Assembly: GCF_000717245.1 (NCBI RefSeq)
Contig: NZ_JNYQ01000001.1
Location: 1,188,300 to 1,252,299, forward strand
From: Kitasatospora papulosa
GTDB lineage: Bacteria > Actinomycetota > Actinomycetes > Streptomycetales > Streptomycetaceae
Direction: 5' to 3'
Length of the DNA: 64,000 bases
Shown here: piece by piece, positions 16,941-25,667 of the stretch
Layout: every line of letters starts with the position of its first letter
Numbering within the stretch: position 1 is the stretch's first letter
Made by a program: the position numbers and the translations under genes
The notes under the pieces: generated by a model
The model's input: only the letters and a program-made list of their open reading frames with translations
What the model was told of the DNA's origin: nothing
Database searches by the model: none

Positions 16941-18521
16941 ATGGCACGCTTCAACACCCGGCTCACCCGTTCCCCTGTCACCTCGCCCGTGACGACGACC
17001 GGATGCACCGCCCGCAACCACCAGGGCGCCACAGGGCATCTGCGCGACAGCCGTTCCGAGCTGTTCCTGCTCGCGGTCGCCAACTTCGTGTCGCAGGAGA
17101 CCTTCCACGAGGACGGGGAGGAGCGCGACACGCGCTACGCCGCGCTGGTGCGGGCGCTCGCCGTCGAGGACCCGGAGTGGACGGCCGGGCTGCTGCGCTG
17201 GCTGCGCCGCGACGGACGGATGCGCACCGCGTCGGTCGTCGGCGCCGCCGAGTACGTGAAGGCGCGGCTCGACGCCGGCGCGGTGGACGGCCCCTCCAAC
17301 CGGCAGGTCGTGGACTCCGTACTGCTGCGCGCGGACGAGCCCGGTGAACTGCTCGGGTACTGGACCTCGCGCTACGGCCGCGCCGTGCCCAAGCCCGTCA
17401 AGCGCGGGATCGCCGACGCGGTGCGCCGGCTCTGGGACGGCAAGGCGCTGCTGAAGTACGACACCGCGTCCAGGGTCTACCGCTTCGGTGACGTACTCAA
17501 CCTGGTGCACGCCGCGCCGGACCCCGCCAAGCCCTGGCAGGGCGATCTGTTCCGGTACGCGCTGGACCGCAGGCACCACCCCGAGGGCGCGGAGGCGCCC
17601 GCGTCGGACCGCACGCTGACGGCCCACCGGGCACTCATGGCGGTACCGGCCGCCGAACGGCGTTCGGTGATCACCGGGCCCGGAGGCGCGGAGCGGCTGG
17701 CCGAGGCGGGCATGACCTGGGAGGCGCTGGCCGGCTGGCTGCAGGGGCCGATGGACGCCGCGGCCTGGGAGGCCGTGATCCCGTCCATGGGGGCGATGGC
17801 GCTCGTGCGCAACCTCCGCAACTTCGACGAGGCGGGGGTCCCGGACGGGACCGCGGCGCGTGTGGCGGCACGGATCAGTGACCCGGAGGCCGTGGCCTCG
17901 TCGCGGCAGTTCCCCTTCCGCTACCTCGCGGCGTACCGGCACGCGCCGTCGCTGCGCTGGGCGTACCCGCTGGAGCAGGCGCTCGGTCACTCCCTGGCGA
18001 ACGTCCCGGCGCTGCCCGGCCGCACCCTGATCCTGGTGGACCGCTCGGGGTCGATGTGGTCGCCGCTCTCCGACCGCTCCCTGCTGAACCGTGCGGACGC
18101 GGCGGCCGTCTTCGGTGCGTCGCTCGCGCTGCGGGCCGCGGACGCGGACCTGGTGGAGTTCGGCACGACCAGCTCGGCGGTCGGGTACCGCAAAGGGGAG
18201 TCCGTGCTGAGGATCCTGGACCGGTTCGGCGACCTGGGCGGCACGAACACCGTGCAGGCGGTGCGCAAGCACTACCGCGCGCACGACCGGGTGCTGATCG
18301 TCACCGACGAGCAGGCGTCGTTCACCTACTACGGCGACGCCACCGGAGGGATCCCGCCGACCGTGCCCGTCTACACCTGGAACCTCGCCGGCCACCGGGT
18401 CGGTCACGCGCCGTCCGGAAGCGAGAACCGCCACACGTTCGGGGGACTTTCCGACGCGGCGTTCCGCATGGTGCCCTTGCTGGAAGCGGGCAGGAGCGCC
18501 GACTGGCCCTGGAACCGCTGA
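16941..18521 (+). CDS. rsr: Ro60 orthologue (TROVE and vWA domains), Rsr
   Basis: 526 residues, the usual size for bacterial Ro60 (Rsr). Residues ~25-350 form the HEAT-repeat TROVE ring that binds Y RNA and single-stranded ends of misfolded RNA (for example QETFHEDGEERDTRYAALV and SVVGAAEYVKAR). The C-terminal third is a von Willebrand A domain with an intact MIDAS motif, LILVDRSGSMWS (DxSxS), and a later IVTDEQA aspartate. In bacteria Rsr works with exoribonucleases and a Y RNA in RNA quality control and stress response. The start has GGGGG nearby, and a Y RNA lies directly upstream. Confidence 0.96.
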   Translation: MARFNTRLTRSPVTSPVTTTGCTARNHQGATGHLRDSRSELFLLAVANFVSQETFHEDGEERDTRYAALVRALAVEDPEWTAGLLRWLRRDGRMRTASVVGAAEYVKARLDAGAVDGPSNRQVVDSVLLRADEPGELLGYWTSRYGRAVPKPVKRGIADAVRRLWDGKALLKYDTASRVYRFGDVLNLVHAAPDPAKPWQGDLFRYALDRRHHPEGAEAPASDRTLTAHRALMAVPAAERRSVITGPGGAERLAEAGMTWEALAGWLQGPMDAAAWEAVIPSMGAMALVRNLRNFDEAGVPDGTAARVAARISDPEAVASSRQFPFRYLAAYRHAPSLRWAYPLEQALGHSLANVPALPGRTLILVDRSGSMWSPLSDRSLLNRADAAAVFGASLALRAADADLVEFGTTSSAVGYRKGESVLRILDRFGDLGGTNTVQAVRKHYRAHDRVLIVTDEQASFTYYGDATGGIPPTVPVYTWNLAGHRVGHAPSGSENRHTFGGLSDAAFRMVPLLEAGRSADWPWNR

Positions 18522-18600
18522 TTACGAATGCGGCACTACTGACCCCTCCGGAGCGGTCGGGCATGGCGTCCGGCGCTTACAGGGCGCATACTCGACCGTA

Positions 18601-18831
18601 ATGAAACAGTCAGCCGGTTCCCGGCGTCACCTGCCTTCCAGTCCCTTCAACCGCCCGGCCCAGGCGGCCCCACCGGTCGAGTGCTTCGATGTGGGCGACA
18701 GGGTGTCGCACGACCAGTTCGGACTCGGTCGGGTCCTCGCCGTCGAGGGCGACAACGACGCGGTACTCATCGACTTCTCCGGTCGACAGGGGAGGATCCT
18801 GAGTCCGTACTCGAAGCTGACCAAGCTCTGA
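18601..18831 (+). CDS. Small Tudor-like (PcrA C-terminal-type) protein
   Basis: 76 residues. After a basic, Pro-rich N-terminus of ~25 residues, the rest reads VECFDVGDRVSHDQFGLGRV LAVEGDN, which matches the small beta-barrel at the C-terminus of UvrD/PcrA helicases, a module that contacts RNA polymerase or nucleic acid. No helicase is present nearby, so this is a free-standing module. It is followed by a bidirectional hairpin. Confidence 0.75.
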   Translation: MKQSAGSRRHLPSSPFNRPAQAAPPVECFDVGDRVSHDQFGLGRVLAVEGDNDAVLIDFSGRQGRILSPYSKLTKL

Positions 18832-18876
18832 GGGAGCGCACGAGCACGCTACGCGTCCCGCCGGAGACTCTCCGGA

Positions 18877-18916
18877 TCCGGGGCACCTGAAGGGGAGACC
18901 CGTCAGGTGCCCCGGA
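18877..18916. terminator. Bidirectional terminator
   Basis: Perfect 14-bp inverted repeat, arms 18877-18890 and 18903-18916, with a 12-base loop. It sits between the small Tudor-like gene and the convergent TerD gene. Confidence 0.8.
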
Positions 18917-18940
18917 AGCCGTTGCGGGGCCCGTCGGGCG

Positions 18941-20164
18941 CTACAGGGCCTTCGCGGCGGGCTTGACCATGCCGCGGACGGTCCGTGACTTCACGAACTC
19001 ACCCATGGCCGTCATCTCCCACTCACCGGAGAACTGCTTGATCAGCTTGGCCATCATTACGCCGGTCTGCGGTTCCGCCCCGGTCAGGTCGAAGCGGACC
19101 AGCTCCTCCCCGGTGGCCGCGTCGATGAGCCGGCAGTAGGCCTTGGCGACCTCGGTGAACTTCTGCCCGGTGAACGAGTTGACCGTGAAGACCAGTCCGG
19201 TGGCCTCGGCGGGGATCCTGCCGAGGTCGACGACGATCACCTCGTCGTCACCCGCGCCCTCTCCGGTGAGGTTGTCGCCGGAGTGCTTGATCGCGCCGTT
19301 CAGGATGGAGAGCTTGCCGAAGTAGCAGCTGTCCAGGTGGCCGCGGTCGGGGCCGAAGGCGATCACCGAGGCGTCGAGGTCGATGTCCTTGCCCCGGAAC
19401 GCGGGCTCCCAGCCCAGACCCATCTTGACCTGCGAGAGCAGCGGCCTGCCGCCCTTGACCAGGGAGACCGTCTGGTTCTTCTGGAGGCTGATCCGGCCCT
19501 TGTCGAGGTTGATCTTGCCGGAGCCGGCGGGCGGGGCGGGCGGTGCCGGCGGGGCCGCGGGGGCGGGGGGAGCGATCCGGGGGTCCACGGGAGCGGCCAC
19601 GGGGGCCGGGGGAGCGACGGGCGGGGCGACGGGTGCGGCCGGAGCGGGCGCCGCGGCGGCGGGCTCCTCCACCGAGACGCCGAAGTCCGTCGCGATCCCG
19701 GCCAGACCGTTCGCGTAGCCCTGGCCGACCGCGCGGGCCTTCCAGGCGCCGTTGCGCAGGTAGATCTCGATGACCACCAGTGCCGTCTCGCTGCCCAGTT
19801 GCGGCGGGGTGAAGGTGGCGAGCGCGCTGCCGTCGTCCGCGTTGCGCACGGTGGCGGTGGGCTCGACGCCCTGGAAGGTCCGGCCCGCGGCGTCGGGGCT
19901 CGCCGTGACCACGATCTTCTCGATGCCCGGGGGGACCGCCGTGGTGTCCACGACGATCGCGTCGGGCGCGGACCCGCCGCCCGGGCGGTACGTCACGCCG
20001 GGGCCCGAGGGCTGGTTGTAGAAGATGAAGTCGTCGTCGGAGCGCACCTTGCCGTCGGCGGTGAGCAGCAGGCCCGAGACGTCGAGCCGCACCGGGGCGG
20101 CGACGTCCACCGCCACGCGGGCGGCGGAGAGAGGGATGTTCGAGCCGGGGGTCATTGCGGTCAT
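18941..20164 (-). CDS. Two-domain TerD-family stress protein
   Basis: 407 residues. Two TerD domains are joined by a ~65-residue Pro/Ala linker (residues ~170-230). Domain 1 has SDDDFIFYNQPSGPG and domain 2 has KDIDLDASVIAFGPDRG, both acidic clusters of the calcium-binding kind. TerD proteins belong to tellurite/phage/stress-resistance systems; the biochemical role is unclear and Streptomyces have many copies. Start ATG 20164; an in-frame ATG at 20155 is an alternative, and neither has a strong ribosome site. Confidence 0.92.
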   Translation of the reverse strand: MTAMTPGSNIPLSAARVAVDVAAPVRLDVSGLLLTADGKVRSDDDFIFYNQPSGPGVTYRPGGGSAPDAIVVDTTAVPPGIEKIVVTASPDAAGRTFQGVEPTATVRNADDGSALATFTPPQLGSETALVVIEIYLRNGAWKARAVGQGYANGLAGIATDFGVSVEEPAAAAPAPAAPVAPPVAPPAPVAAPVDPRIAPPAPAAPPAPPAPPAGSGKINLDKGRISLQKNQTVSLVKGGRPLLSQVKMGLGWEPAFRGKDIDLDASVIAFGPDRGHLDSCYFGKLSILNGAIKHSGDNLTGEGAGDDEVIVVDLGRIPAEATGLVFTVNSFTGQKFTEVAKAYCRLIDAATGEELVRFDLTGAEPQTGVMMAKLIKQFSGEWEMTAMGEFVKSRTVRGMVKPAAKAL

Positions 20165-20228
20165 GCACGGGGTAACGAACGACCCGGCTTTGCCGTTCCC
20201 TTACCTTCGGCGGCTTGCTCCGTACGGC

Positions 20229-20462
20229 TCAGCGCCCGCCGCGGGCCCGGTTGCGGGGGTGCTCGCGGGCGGTGCGTTCGTTGCCGTGCCGGTAGGCGCC
20301 GGTCCAGCGGGCCATGACGAGCTGGGCGTCGCCGGAGACCACCTCGGCCAGGAACTTCTCCGCCCGGCCGCCGCGCAGGGTGCCCGCGGGGCGGCCGTGG
20401 TGGGTGACGGTGACGCTCGCGTCGCCGTGCTGCTCGTACTGGAATCCGGAGGGTTTCGGCAT
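20229..20462 (-). CDS. Small conserved hypothetical protein
   Basis: 77 residues beginning MPKPSGFQYEQHGDASVTVTH. Alpha-beta composition with a basic tail (RHGNERTAREHPRNRARGGR) and no signal or membrane segment. Strong third-position GC bias and its tidy fit between the TerD gene and the uronate dehydrogenase, all on the minus strand, support it as real. I do not recognise a family or function. Confidence 0.65.
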   Translation of the reverse strand: MPKPSGFQYEQHGDASVTVTHHGRPAGTLRGGRAEKFLAEVVSGDAQLVMARWTGAYRHGNERTAREHPRNRARGGR

Positions 20463-20529
20463 GGCCGTATGGTGCCCGCCCCCGCGGCCTCGCGTCGCGC
20501 GAATTACGGCACGGACCGGCGCGGGCCCG

Positions 20530-21339
20530 TCAGTGGGGCCAGATCGGGGGGTTCGTGACGAAGTGCCCGCCGAGGTGGGCGTGGTCGGGGTTGTCCGGGT
20601 CCAGTTCGCCCTGCTCGGCGACGAGCTTCTCCGCGTACTGCTCGGAGTCGTCCTGCGGGTCGTAGCCGAGGGAGCGGGCCGTGGTCAGGTCCCACCACAG
20701 GCGGGTGTTGTCGGACGAGCCGTAGACCACGGTGTGCCGCACGTCCTCGGCGGTGAGGGCCGCGTGGAAGAGGCGCGCTCCGTCGCCGGGGCTCATCCAG
20801 ACGGACAGCATCCGCACCGACGTCGGTTCCAGGAAGCAGGAGCCGATGCGCACGGAGACGGTCTCCACGCCGTGCTTGTCCCAGTAGAGCTGGGCGAGGT
20901 CCTCGCCGAAGGACTTCGACAGCCCGTAGAAGGTGTCGGGGCGGCGGGGGGTCCCGACGGGGATCAGCGGATCACCCGCGAGCGGGCGGGGGGTGTAGCC
21001 GATGGCGTGGTTGGAGGAGGCGAACACGATCCGCCCGACGCCCTCCTCGCGTGCCGCCTCGTAGAGGTTGTACGTGCCTTCGATGTTGGAGCGCAGGATC
21101 TTGTCGAACGAGGCTTCGAGGGAGATGCCCGCCAGGTGGATCACCGCGTCGACGCCCCGTACGGCCTCCCGCAGTGCGGCCCTGTCGCCGAGATCGGCGG
21201 TGATCGCGTCCGGCTCGCCCTCGACGGGAGCGACGTCGAGGAGCCGGAGGTCGTAGCCGTACGCGGGGAGCAGTCCCCGCATCAGGGTGCCCAGGCCGCC
21301 GGCGGCGCCGGTGAGAAGGACGGTACGGGGAGCTGGCAT
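20530..21339 (-). CDS. udh: Uronate dehydrogenase (NAD-dependent)
   Basis: 269 residues from ATG 21339, preceded by GAGGAG; a longer reading to 21459 is low-complexity and not used. Short-chain dehydrogenase with the Rossmann motif TGAAGGLG and catalytic YGLSK. Segments typical of uronate dehydrogenase: SNIEGTYNLYEAAREEG, IVFASSNHAIGYTP, VRIGSCFLEPTSVRMLS and HFVTNPPIWPH. The enzyme oxidises D-galacturonate or D-glucuronate to the aldarolactone, the first step of the oxidative uronate route. It diverges from the 5-dehydro-4-deoxyglucarate dehydratase gene, which acts later in the same route. Confidence 0.9.
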   Translation of the reverse strand: MPAPRTVLLTGAAGGLGTLMRGLLPAYGYDLRLLDVAPVEGEPDAITADLGDRAALREAVRGVDAVIHLAGISLEASFDKILRSNIEGTYNLYEAAREEGVGRIVFASSNHAIGYTPRPLAGDPLIPVGTPRRPDTFYGLSKSFGEDLAQLYWDKHGVETVSVRIGSCFLEPTSVRMLSVWMSPGDGARLFHAALTAEDVRHTVVYGSSDNTRLWWDLTTARSLGYDPQDDSEQYAEKLVAEQGELDPDNPDHAHLGGHFVTNPPIWPH

Positions 21340-21510
21340 ACGTGGATCTCCTCGGTGCGGGCACAGGGCGCAGGGCGCGGCGTGCGCGGACGGTGCGGGG
21401 CTGGGCTGCGGGGGGACTGGCGTACGGACAGCGAGGTGCGCGTGGCGCGCGGATGCCACGCGATCGCCCGGGATGCGTCCGGCTCATGGACGGCATTCAC
21501 ATGCGTGGAC

Positions 21511-21540
21511 ACGCTAGGAAGGAGTGGCGGACCGCGTCAA
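21511..21540 (-). promoter_or_regulatory. udh promoter
   Basis: On the minus strand TTGACG (21540-21535) and TAGCGT (21516-21511) are separated by 18 bases, a good housekeeping-type promoter. It predicts a leader of about 165 bases before the udh ATG; that leader contains an 8-bp hairpin (21439-21446 with 21455-21462). Confidence 0.6.
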
Positions 21541-21588
21541 GTGGCGCTCCGTGCCGACCGGTCCGGTCCCGGTCCGGGTGTACGTGTC

Positions 21589-21640
21589 TTGACCGGCGCC
21601 GCGCGACTGCCTTAGCGTGGCAGCGTTCAGAGATATGGAC
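21589..21640 (+). promoter_or_regulatory. kdgD promoter with candidate operator
   Basis: TTGACC (21589-21594) and TAGCGT (21613-21618) with an 18-base spacer. GTTCAGAGATATGGAC (21625-21640) overlaps the expected start of transcription and shares its first half, GTTCAGA, with the palindrome upstream of the semialdehyde dehydrogenase gene. The divergent region 21340-21684 holds this promoter and that of udh. Confidence 0.55.
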
Positions 21641-21684
21641 ACCGATCATAATTGTGCACGCCTGGATCTGCTCAGGGAGCGCCC

Positions 21685-22644
21685 GTGACCTCAGCCCCCC
21701 TTGCCGCCCGACTCACCACCGTCGCCGGGCCGCTCTTCTTCCCCGTCACCGCCTACGGGCCGGACGGCGCCGTCGACCTCGACGCCTTCCGCGCGCACGT
21801 GCGCACGGGTGTCGACGCCGGTGCCGCGGCCGTCTTCGCCTGCTGCGGCACGGGCGAGTTCCACGCGCTGGACCCCGAGGAGTTCCGGCTCGTCGTCGGT
21901 GCGGCCGTCGAGGAGGCCGGCGGCCGGGTGCCCGTCGTCGCCGGTGCCGGCTACGGCACGGCGCTCGCCGTCCGGTACGCGGAACTCGCCGAGGAGGCGG
22001 GGGCGGACGGGCTCCTCGCCATGCCGCCCTACCTCGTCGTCGCCGGCCAGGAGGGACTGCTCGCCCACTACACGGCCCTCGCCGCCGCCACCTCGCTGGA
22101 GACGATCGTCTACCAGCGGGACAACGCCGTCTTCACCCCGGAGACCGTCGTCGCCCTGGCCCGGACGCCCGGGATCGTCGGACTCAAGGACGGCCTCGGC
22201 GACCTCGACCTGATGCAGCGCATCGTCAGCGCCGTACGCAGCGCGCTGCCGGGCGAGGACTTCCTGTACTTCAACGGGCTGCCCACCGCGGAGCTCACCG
22301 GGCTCGCCTACCGGGGCATCGGCGTCACGCTCTACTCCTCCGCCGTCTTCGCCTTCGCCCCCGACATCGCCCTCGCCTTCTACCGGGCGCTGGAGTCCGG
22401 CGACGACGACCTGGCCAACGCGCTGCTCGACCACTTCTACCGGCCGCTCGTCGAACTGCGGGCCAAGGGCCACGGGTACGCCGTGTCGCTCGTGAAGGCG
22501 GCCGTCCGGCTGGGGGGCCTGGAGGTCGGACCGGTGCGCACCCCGCTCACCGAGCCCCCGGCGGAGCACGTCGACGAGCTCGCCTCGATCATCGCGAGCG
22601 GCCGTGCGGTGCTGGACAAGTACCGTGCCGGGGAGGGCGAGTGA
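21685..22644 (+). CDS. kdgD: 5-dehydro-4-deoxyglucarate dehydratase
   Basis: 319 residues from GTG 21685 (GGGAG upstream); the earlier frame start is not preferred. DapA/NAL superfamily barrel with FACCGTGEFHAL, YQRDNAVF and the Schiff-base lysine in GLKDGLGD. This combination, especially the GTGEF and YQRDN motifs, fits 5-keto-4-deoxyglucarate dehydratase, which decarboxylates and dehydrates its substrate to alpha-ketoglutarate semialdehyde. A matching semialdehyde dehydrogenase is encoded at 46039-47559. The stop overlaps the next start (GTGA). Confidence 0.88.
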   Translation: MTSAPLAARLTTVAGPLFFPVTAYGPDGAVDLDAFRAHVRTGVDAGAAAVFACCGTGEFHALDPEEFRLVVGAAVEEAGGRVPVVAGAGYGTALAVRYAELAEEAGADGLLAMPPYLVVAGQEGLLAHYTALAAATSLETIVYQRDNAVFTPETVVALARTPGIVGLKDGLGDLDLMQRIVSAVRSALPGEDFLYFNGLPTAELTGLAYRGIGVTLYSSAVFAFAPDIALAFYRALESGDDDLANALLDHFYRPLVELRAKGHGYAVSLVKAAVRLGGLEVGPVRTPLTEPPAEHVDELASIIASGRAVLDKYRAGEGE

Positions 22645-23825
22645 GAGCCTCCGCCTTCCTGTACCCCTGGGACGTTGTGGGGGACCCGGACGCCGCGGCC
22701 CGGCTCGCCGACACCGGCGTCCAGCAGGTGACGCTGGCCTCCGCCTACCACTCCACCCGGGCGCTGACCCCGCGCCATCCCGGCCGCCGGATCGTCACCG
22801 CCGAACACGCCGCGGTGCTCTACCCGCCCGACGCCACGCGCTGGGCGGGCCGGGGGCTGCGCCCCTTCACGCAGTCCTGGGTGGCGGGCGAGGACCCCTA
22901 CGGGGAGGCGGCCGAGGCCCTGGCGGGCGCGGGCCTCCAGGTGCACTCCTGGGTGGTCCTCGCGCACAACTCCCGCATGGGCGCGGAGCATCCGGAGACC
23001 TCCGTCGTCAACGCCTACGGCGACCGGTACCCCTGGGCGCCGTGCATCGCCCGGCAGGCCGTCCGCGCGTACCTGGTGGACCTGGCGGCCGAGGCCGCCG
23101 TGCGCCCCGGGACGCACGGCACCGAGCTGGAGTCGTGCGGCTGGTACGGCTTCGCCCATCTGCACGCCCACGACAAGACCTCCGGGGTCGCTCTCGGGGA
23201 CGCGGCGCAGTACCTGATGTCCCTCTGCTTCTGCGCCGACTGCCGGGCCGGCTACGGCTCGGCGGGGCTCGACGCCGAGGAACTGCGTGCCGCCGTGCGC
23301 CGCGCCCTGGAACCGGTCTGGTCCGGGTCCGGCTCCGGTGAGCAGGGCTGGGCCGGGGTGGAGCAGTTGCTCGGCGCCGGACTCGCCGGGGCCACCCTGC
23401 GGTGGCGCCGCCAGGTCGCCGGGAGCCTCCAGGAGGCCGCCGTCGCCGCCGTGCGGGCCGCGGCGCCGGGGCCGGGCTTCAAGGTGCTGCTGCACGCCGA
23501 CCCCGCCTCCCACCGCACCGGTGCCAACGTGGGGACGGACCCCGCCCACATCCTGTCCACGGCCGACGGCGTCGTGCTTCCGTGCACCGGCGGGGACGCG
23601 GCCCGCGAGGCGGTGCTCGGGCCGTTCGCCGGGCTCTCCGGGGTGCTGGCCGCGAACTTCAACGTGGTGAGCGGGATGGGCGGCAGCCCGGGCACCCTGG
23701 AGCGGGACGCCTCGCACGCGGCCTCGCTCGGCGCGAACCAGCTGCGCCTCTACCACGCGGGCCTGGCCTCCGGGCCGGACCTGAGCGCCGTCACGAAGGC
23801 GCTCTCCGCGGTCGGCGGCGGCTGA
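22641..23825 (+). CDS. Unknown TIM-barrel-like protein coupled to kdgD
   Basis: 394 residues, GTG start overlapping the kdgD stop. No signal peptide, so cytoplasmic. The layout resembles glycoside-hydrolase-like barrels: an early DTGVQQVTLASAYHS strand, YPWAPCIARQAVRAYL, ELESCGWYGFAHLHAHDKTS, and a cysteine motif MSLCFCADCRAGYG like the CYCDSC zinc site of GH42 enzymes. I cannot place it in a named family or pick a catalytic pair. Its tight coupling to kdgD argues for a role in uronate or aldarate catabolism, such as processing an oligomer or a lactone; that is inference. Confidence 0.8.
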   Translation: MRASAFLYPWDVVGDPDAAARLADTGVQQVTLASAYHSTRALTPRHPGRRIVTAEHAAVLYPPDATRWAGRGLRPFTQSWVAGEDPYGEAAEALAGAGLQVHSWVVLAHNSRMGAEHPETSVVNAYGDRYPWAPCIARQAVRAYLVDLAAEAAVRPGTHGTELESCGWYGFAHLHAHDKTSGVALGDAAQYLMSLCFCADCRAGYGSAGLDAEELRAAVRRALEPVWSGSGSGEQGWAGVEQLLGAGLAGATLRWRRQVAGSLQEAAVAAVRAAAPGPGFKVLLHADPASHRTGANVGTDPAHILSTADGVVLPCTGGDAAREAVLGPFAGLSGVLAANFNVVSGMGGSPGTLERDASHAASLGANQLRLYHAGLASGPDLSAVTKALSAVGGG

Positions 23826-23849
23826 CCCCGGGTCTCCCGCATCCTCGAA

Positions 23850-23884
23850 GCGCAGGTCCCCGGCCACGGGCCGGGGACCTGCGC
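23850..23884 (+). terminator. Terminator after the kdgD pair
   Basis: Perfect 16-bp inverted repeat, arms 23850-23865 and 23869-23884, with a 3-base loop, 26 bases after the stop codon. Confidence 0.85.
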
Positions 23885-23963
23885 CTGCCGCGTTCCGGGT
23901 GCGCCCGACCGCCCTTCGACGCGTACCGGACCGGTGTTCGCCGAACTTCTTTTGCCAGAAGCG

Positions 23964-24023
23964 TTGACGAAACATTCCCACCGCTCTAGCTTCATCGCGT
24001 CGTACTTCGTACGTCATATATGA
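23964..24023 (+). promoter_or_regulatory. Promoter and palindromes upstream of the GntR gene
   Basis: TTGACG (23964-23969), a 17-base spacer, then TAGCTT (23987-23992). Downstream lie CGTACTTCGTACG (24001-24013) and the perfect palindrome TCATATATGA (24014-24023), well placed for autoregulation by the GntR protein starting at 24058. A further palindrome GTTCGCCGAAC lies upstream at 23936-23946. Confidence 0.6.
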
Positions 24024-24057
24024 GACGCGATACGCGAGATGCGAGAGCTCTTCACCC

Positions 24058-24714
24058 ATGACCTTTGCGCCTGCCCCGATTCCGTCCAGGACCCAGTACG
24101 TGCTGGAGGCGATCAAGCACGCCATCCTGACCGCGCAGCTGAAGCCAGGCCAGGCACTGGTGGAGACCGAACTCGCCGCGCAGTTCGGGGTGTCGAAGAC
24201 GCCCGTACGCGAGGCGCTCAAGACGCTCGCGGGCACCGGTCTCGTGGTCATGAGCCAGTACAAGGGTGCCACCGTACGGCTGGTCGACGCGACCATGGCC
24301 CGGGAGGTGTACGACGTGCGCCTGCTCCTCGAACCGGAGGCGCTGCGCCGCTCCATCACCCGCAAGGCCTCGCTGGAGGCGGCCCAGGAAGCCCTGGAGC
24401 GCGCCGACTCGGCGATCGACAAGGCGGACAGGTCGCTGGCCAACCGGGACTTCCACCGGGCGCTGTACCTGCCCTGCGGCAACCCGCTGCTCGCCCGGAT
24501 GCTCGACGAGATCCGCGACCAGGCCGCCCTCGTGTCGACCGTCGCCTGGTCGGCGATCCCGTCCTGGGAGCGCGAGGCGGCCGAGCACCGCGAGATCCTG
24601 CGGCTCGCCCTCGCCGACGACGCCACGGCCGCCGCCGCGGCCCTGCACGACCACATCGCATCGTTCGTGCGCCGTGCCTTCCCCGACGACGAAGACGGGG
24701 GTGGCGCGGCGTGA
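24058..24714 (+). CDS. GntR/FadR-family regulator (FCD domain)
   Basis: 218 residues. N-terminal GntR winged helix (ILTAQLKPGQALVETELAAQ, then FGVSKTPVREALKTLAGTGL), followed by an all-helical FCD ligand domain with metal-binding histidines in ANRDFHRALY, EREAAEHREIL and ALHDHI. FCD regulators typically sense sugar acids and related carboxylates. It is translationally coupled (GTGA) to a dehydratase gene, so it probably controls that operon and responds to one of its intermediates. Confidence 0.93.
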   Translation: MTFAPAPIPSRTQYVLEAIKHAILTAQLKPGQALVETELAAQFGVSKTPVREALKTLAGTGLVVMSQYKGATVRLVDATMAREVYDVRLLLEPEALRRSITRKASLEAAQEALERADSAIDKADRSLANRDFHRALYLPCGNPLLARMLDEIRDQAALVSTVAWSAIPSWEREAAEHREILRLALADDATAAAAALHDHIASFVRRAFPDDEDGGGAA

Positions 24715-25667
24715 ACCACCCGCTGGACGTGACCCACCAGCACCTCGACGAAAGGCTGGTCCGCATGGACCTCTCCCCGCTGAAGGCGGCCCTCGCAGAC
24801 GTTGTGGCGATCCCGGTGACCCCGTTCACCGAGGACGGGAGCATCGACGTCCCGGCGCACCAGGCCCTGCTGCGGCGGCTGCTCGACGGCGGCGTCCGCA
24901 TCGTCACCCCGAACGGCAACACCGGTGAGTTCTACGCGCTCACCCCCGACGAGCGGCGCACCGTCACCGAGCTGACCGTCGAGGAGGCCCGCGGCCGTGC
25001 CACCGTCCTGGTGGGGGTCGGCCACGACGTGCCGACCGCCGTCGCCGCCGCCGAGCACGCCAGGGAGAGGGGCGCCGAGATGGTGATGGTGCACCAGCCG
25101 GTGCACCCCTACGTCTCGCAGGACGGCTGGGTCGACTACCACCGGGCCATCGCCCGGGCCGTTCCCGAGCTCGGCGTCGTCCCCTACGTCCGCAACCCGC
25201 TGCTCGCCGGCGAGCGCCTCGCCGAGCTCGCGGACAGCTGCCCCAACGTCATCGGTGTGAAGTACGCCGTCCCGGACGCCGCCCGCTTCGGGGCGTTCGC
25301 GCGGGACGCCGGCCTGGAGAGGTTCGTGTGGGTCGCCGGGCTCGCCGAGCTCTACGCACCCTCCTACTTCGCCACCGGCGCCACCGGATTCACCTCCGGG
25401 CTCGTCAACGTCGCCCCCGGCGTCTCGCTCGCGATGCTGGAGGCCCTGCGCGCCGGCGACTACGTCGCGGCGATGAAGGTCTGGGAGCAGATCCGCCGCT
25501 TCGAGGACCTGCGCGCCGACCGCCAGTCCGCCAACAACGTGACGGTCGTCAAGGAGGCCCTGGCCTCGCTCGGGCTCTGCCGCCGCGACGTACGCGCGCC
25601 GAGCAGGGCCCTGCCCGAGGAACAGCGGGCCGAGGTGGCCGGGCTGGTCGCCGGGTGGTCGATATGA
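24711..25667 (+). CDS. DapA-family keto-deoxy sugar acid dehydratase
   Basis: 318 residues from GTG 24711, which overlaps the GntR stop; ATG 24765 (MDLSPLKAALADVV, with AAAGG upstream) is a plausible alternative start. DapA/NAL-family barrel: VVAIPVTPFTEDGSID, TPNGNTGEFYAL, the active tyrosine in VPYVRNPLL and the Schiff-base lysine in IGVKYAVPD. It lacks the DapA arginine motif, so not lysine synthesis. Next to a pentonate-type dehydratase, the best guess is L-2-keto-3-deoxyarabonate dehydratase or a related keto-deoxy-aldonate enzyme. Substrate is inference. Confidence 0.85.
   Translation: MNHPLDVTHQHLDERLVRMDLSPLKAALADVVAIPVTPFTEDGSIDVPAHQALLRRLLDGGVRIVTPNGNTGEFYALTPDERRTVTELTVEEARGRATVLVGVGHDVPTAVAAAEHARERGAEMVMVHQPVHPYVSQDGWVDYHRAIARAVPELGVVPYVRNPLLAGERLAELADSCPNVIGVKYAVPDAARFGAFARDAGLERFVWVAGLAELYAPSYFATGATGFTSGLVNVAPGVSLAMLEALRAGDYVAAMKVWEQIRRFEDLRADRQSANNVTVVKEALASLGLCRRDVRAPSRALPEEQRAEVAGLVAGWSI

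Noticed and set aside
20221..20463. Possible plus-strand coding through the small hypothetical gene.
   Set aside because: The minus-strand 77-residue frame has better composition and fits the transcription direction of both flanking genes.
22437..25142. A 901-codon minus-strand open frame across kdgD, the unknown protein and GntR.
   Set aside because: Same reason: a complementary-strand artefact of GC-rich third positions, with no recognisable domain and no ribosome site.
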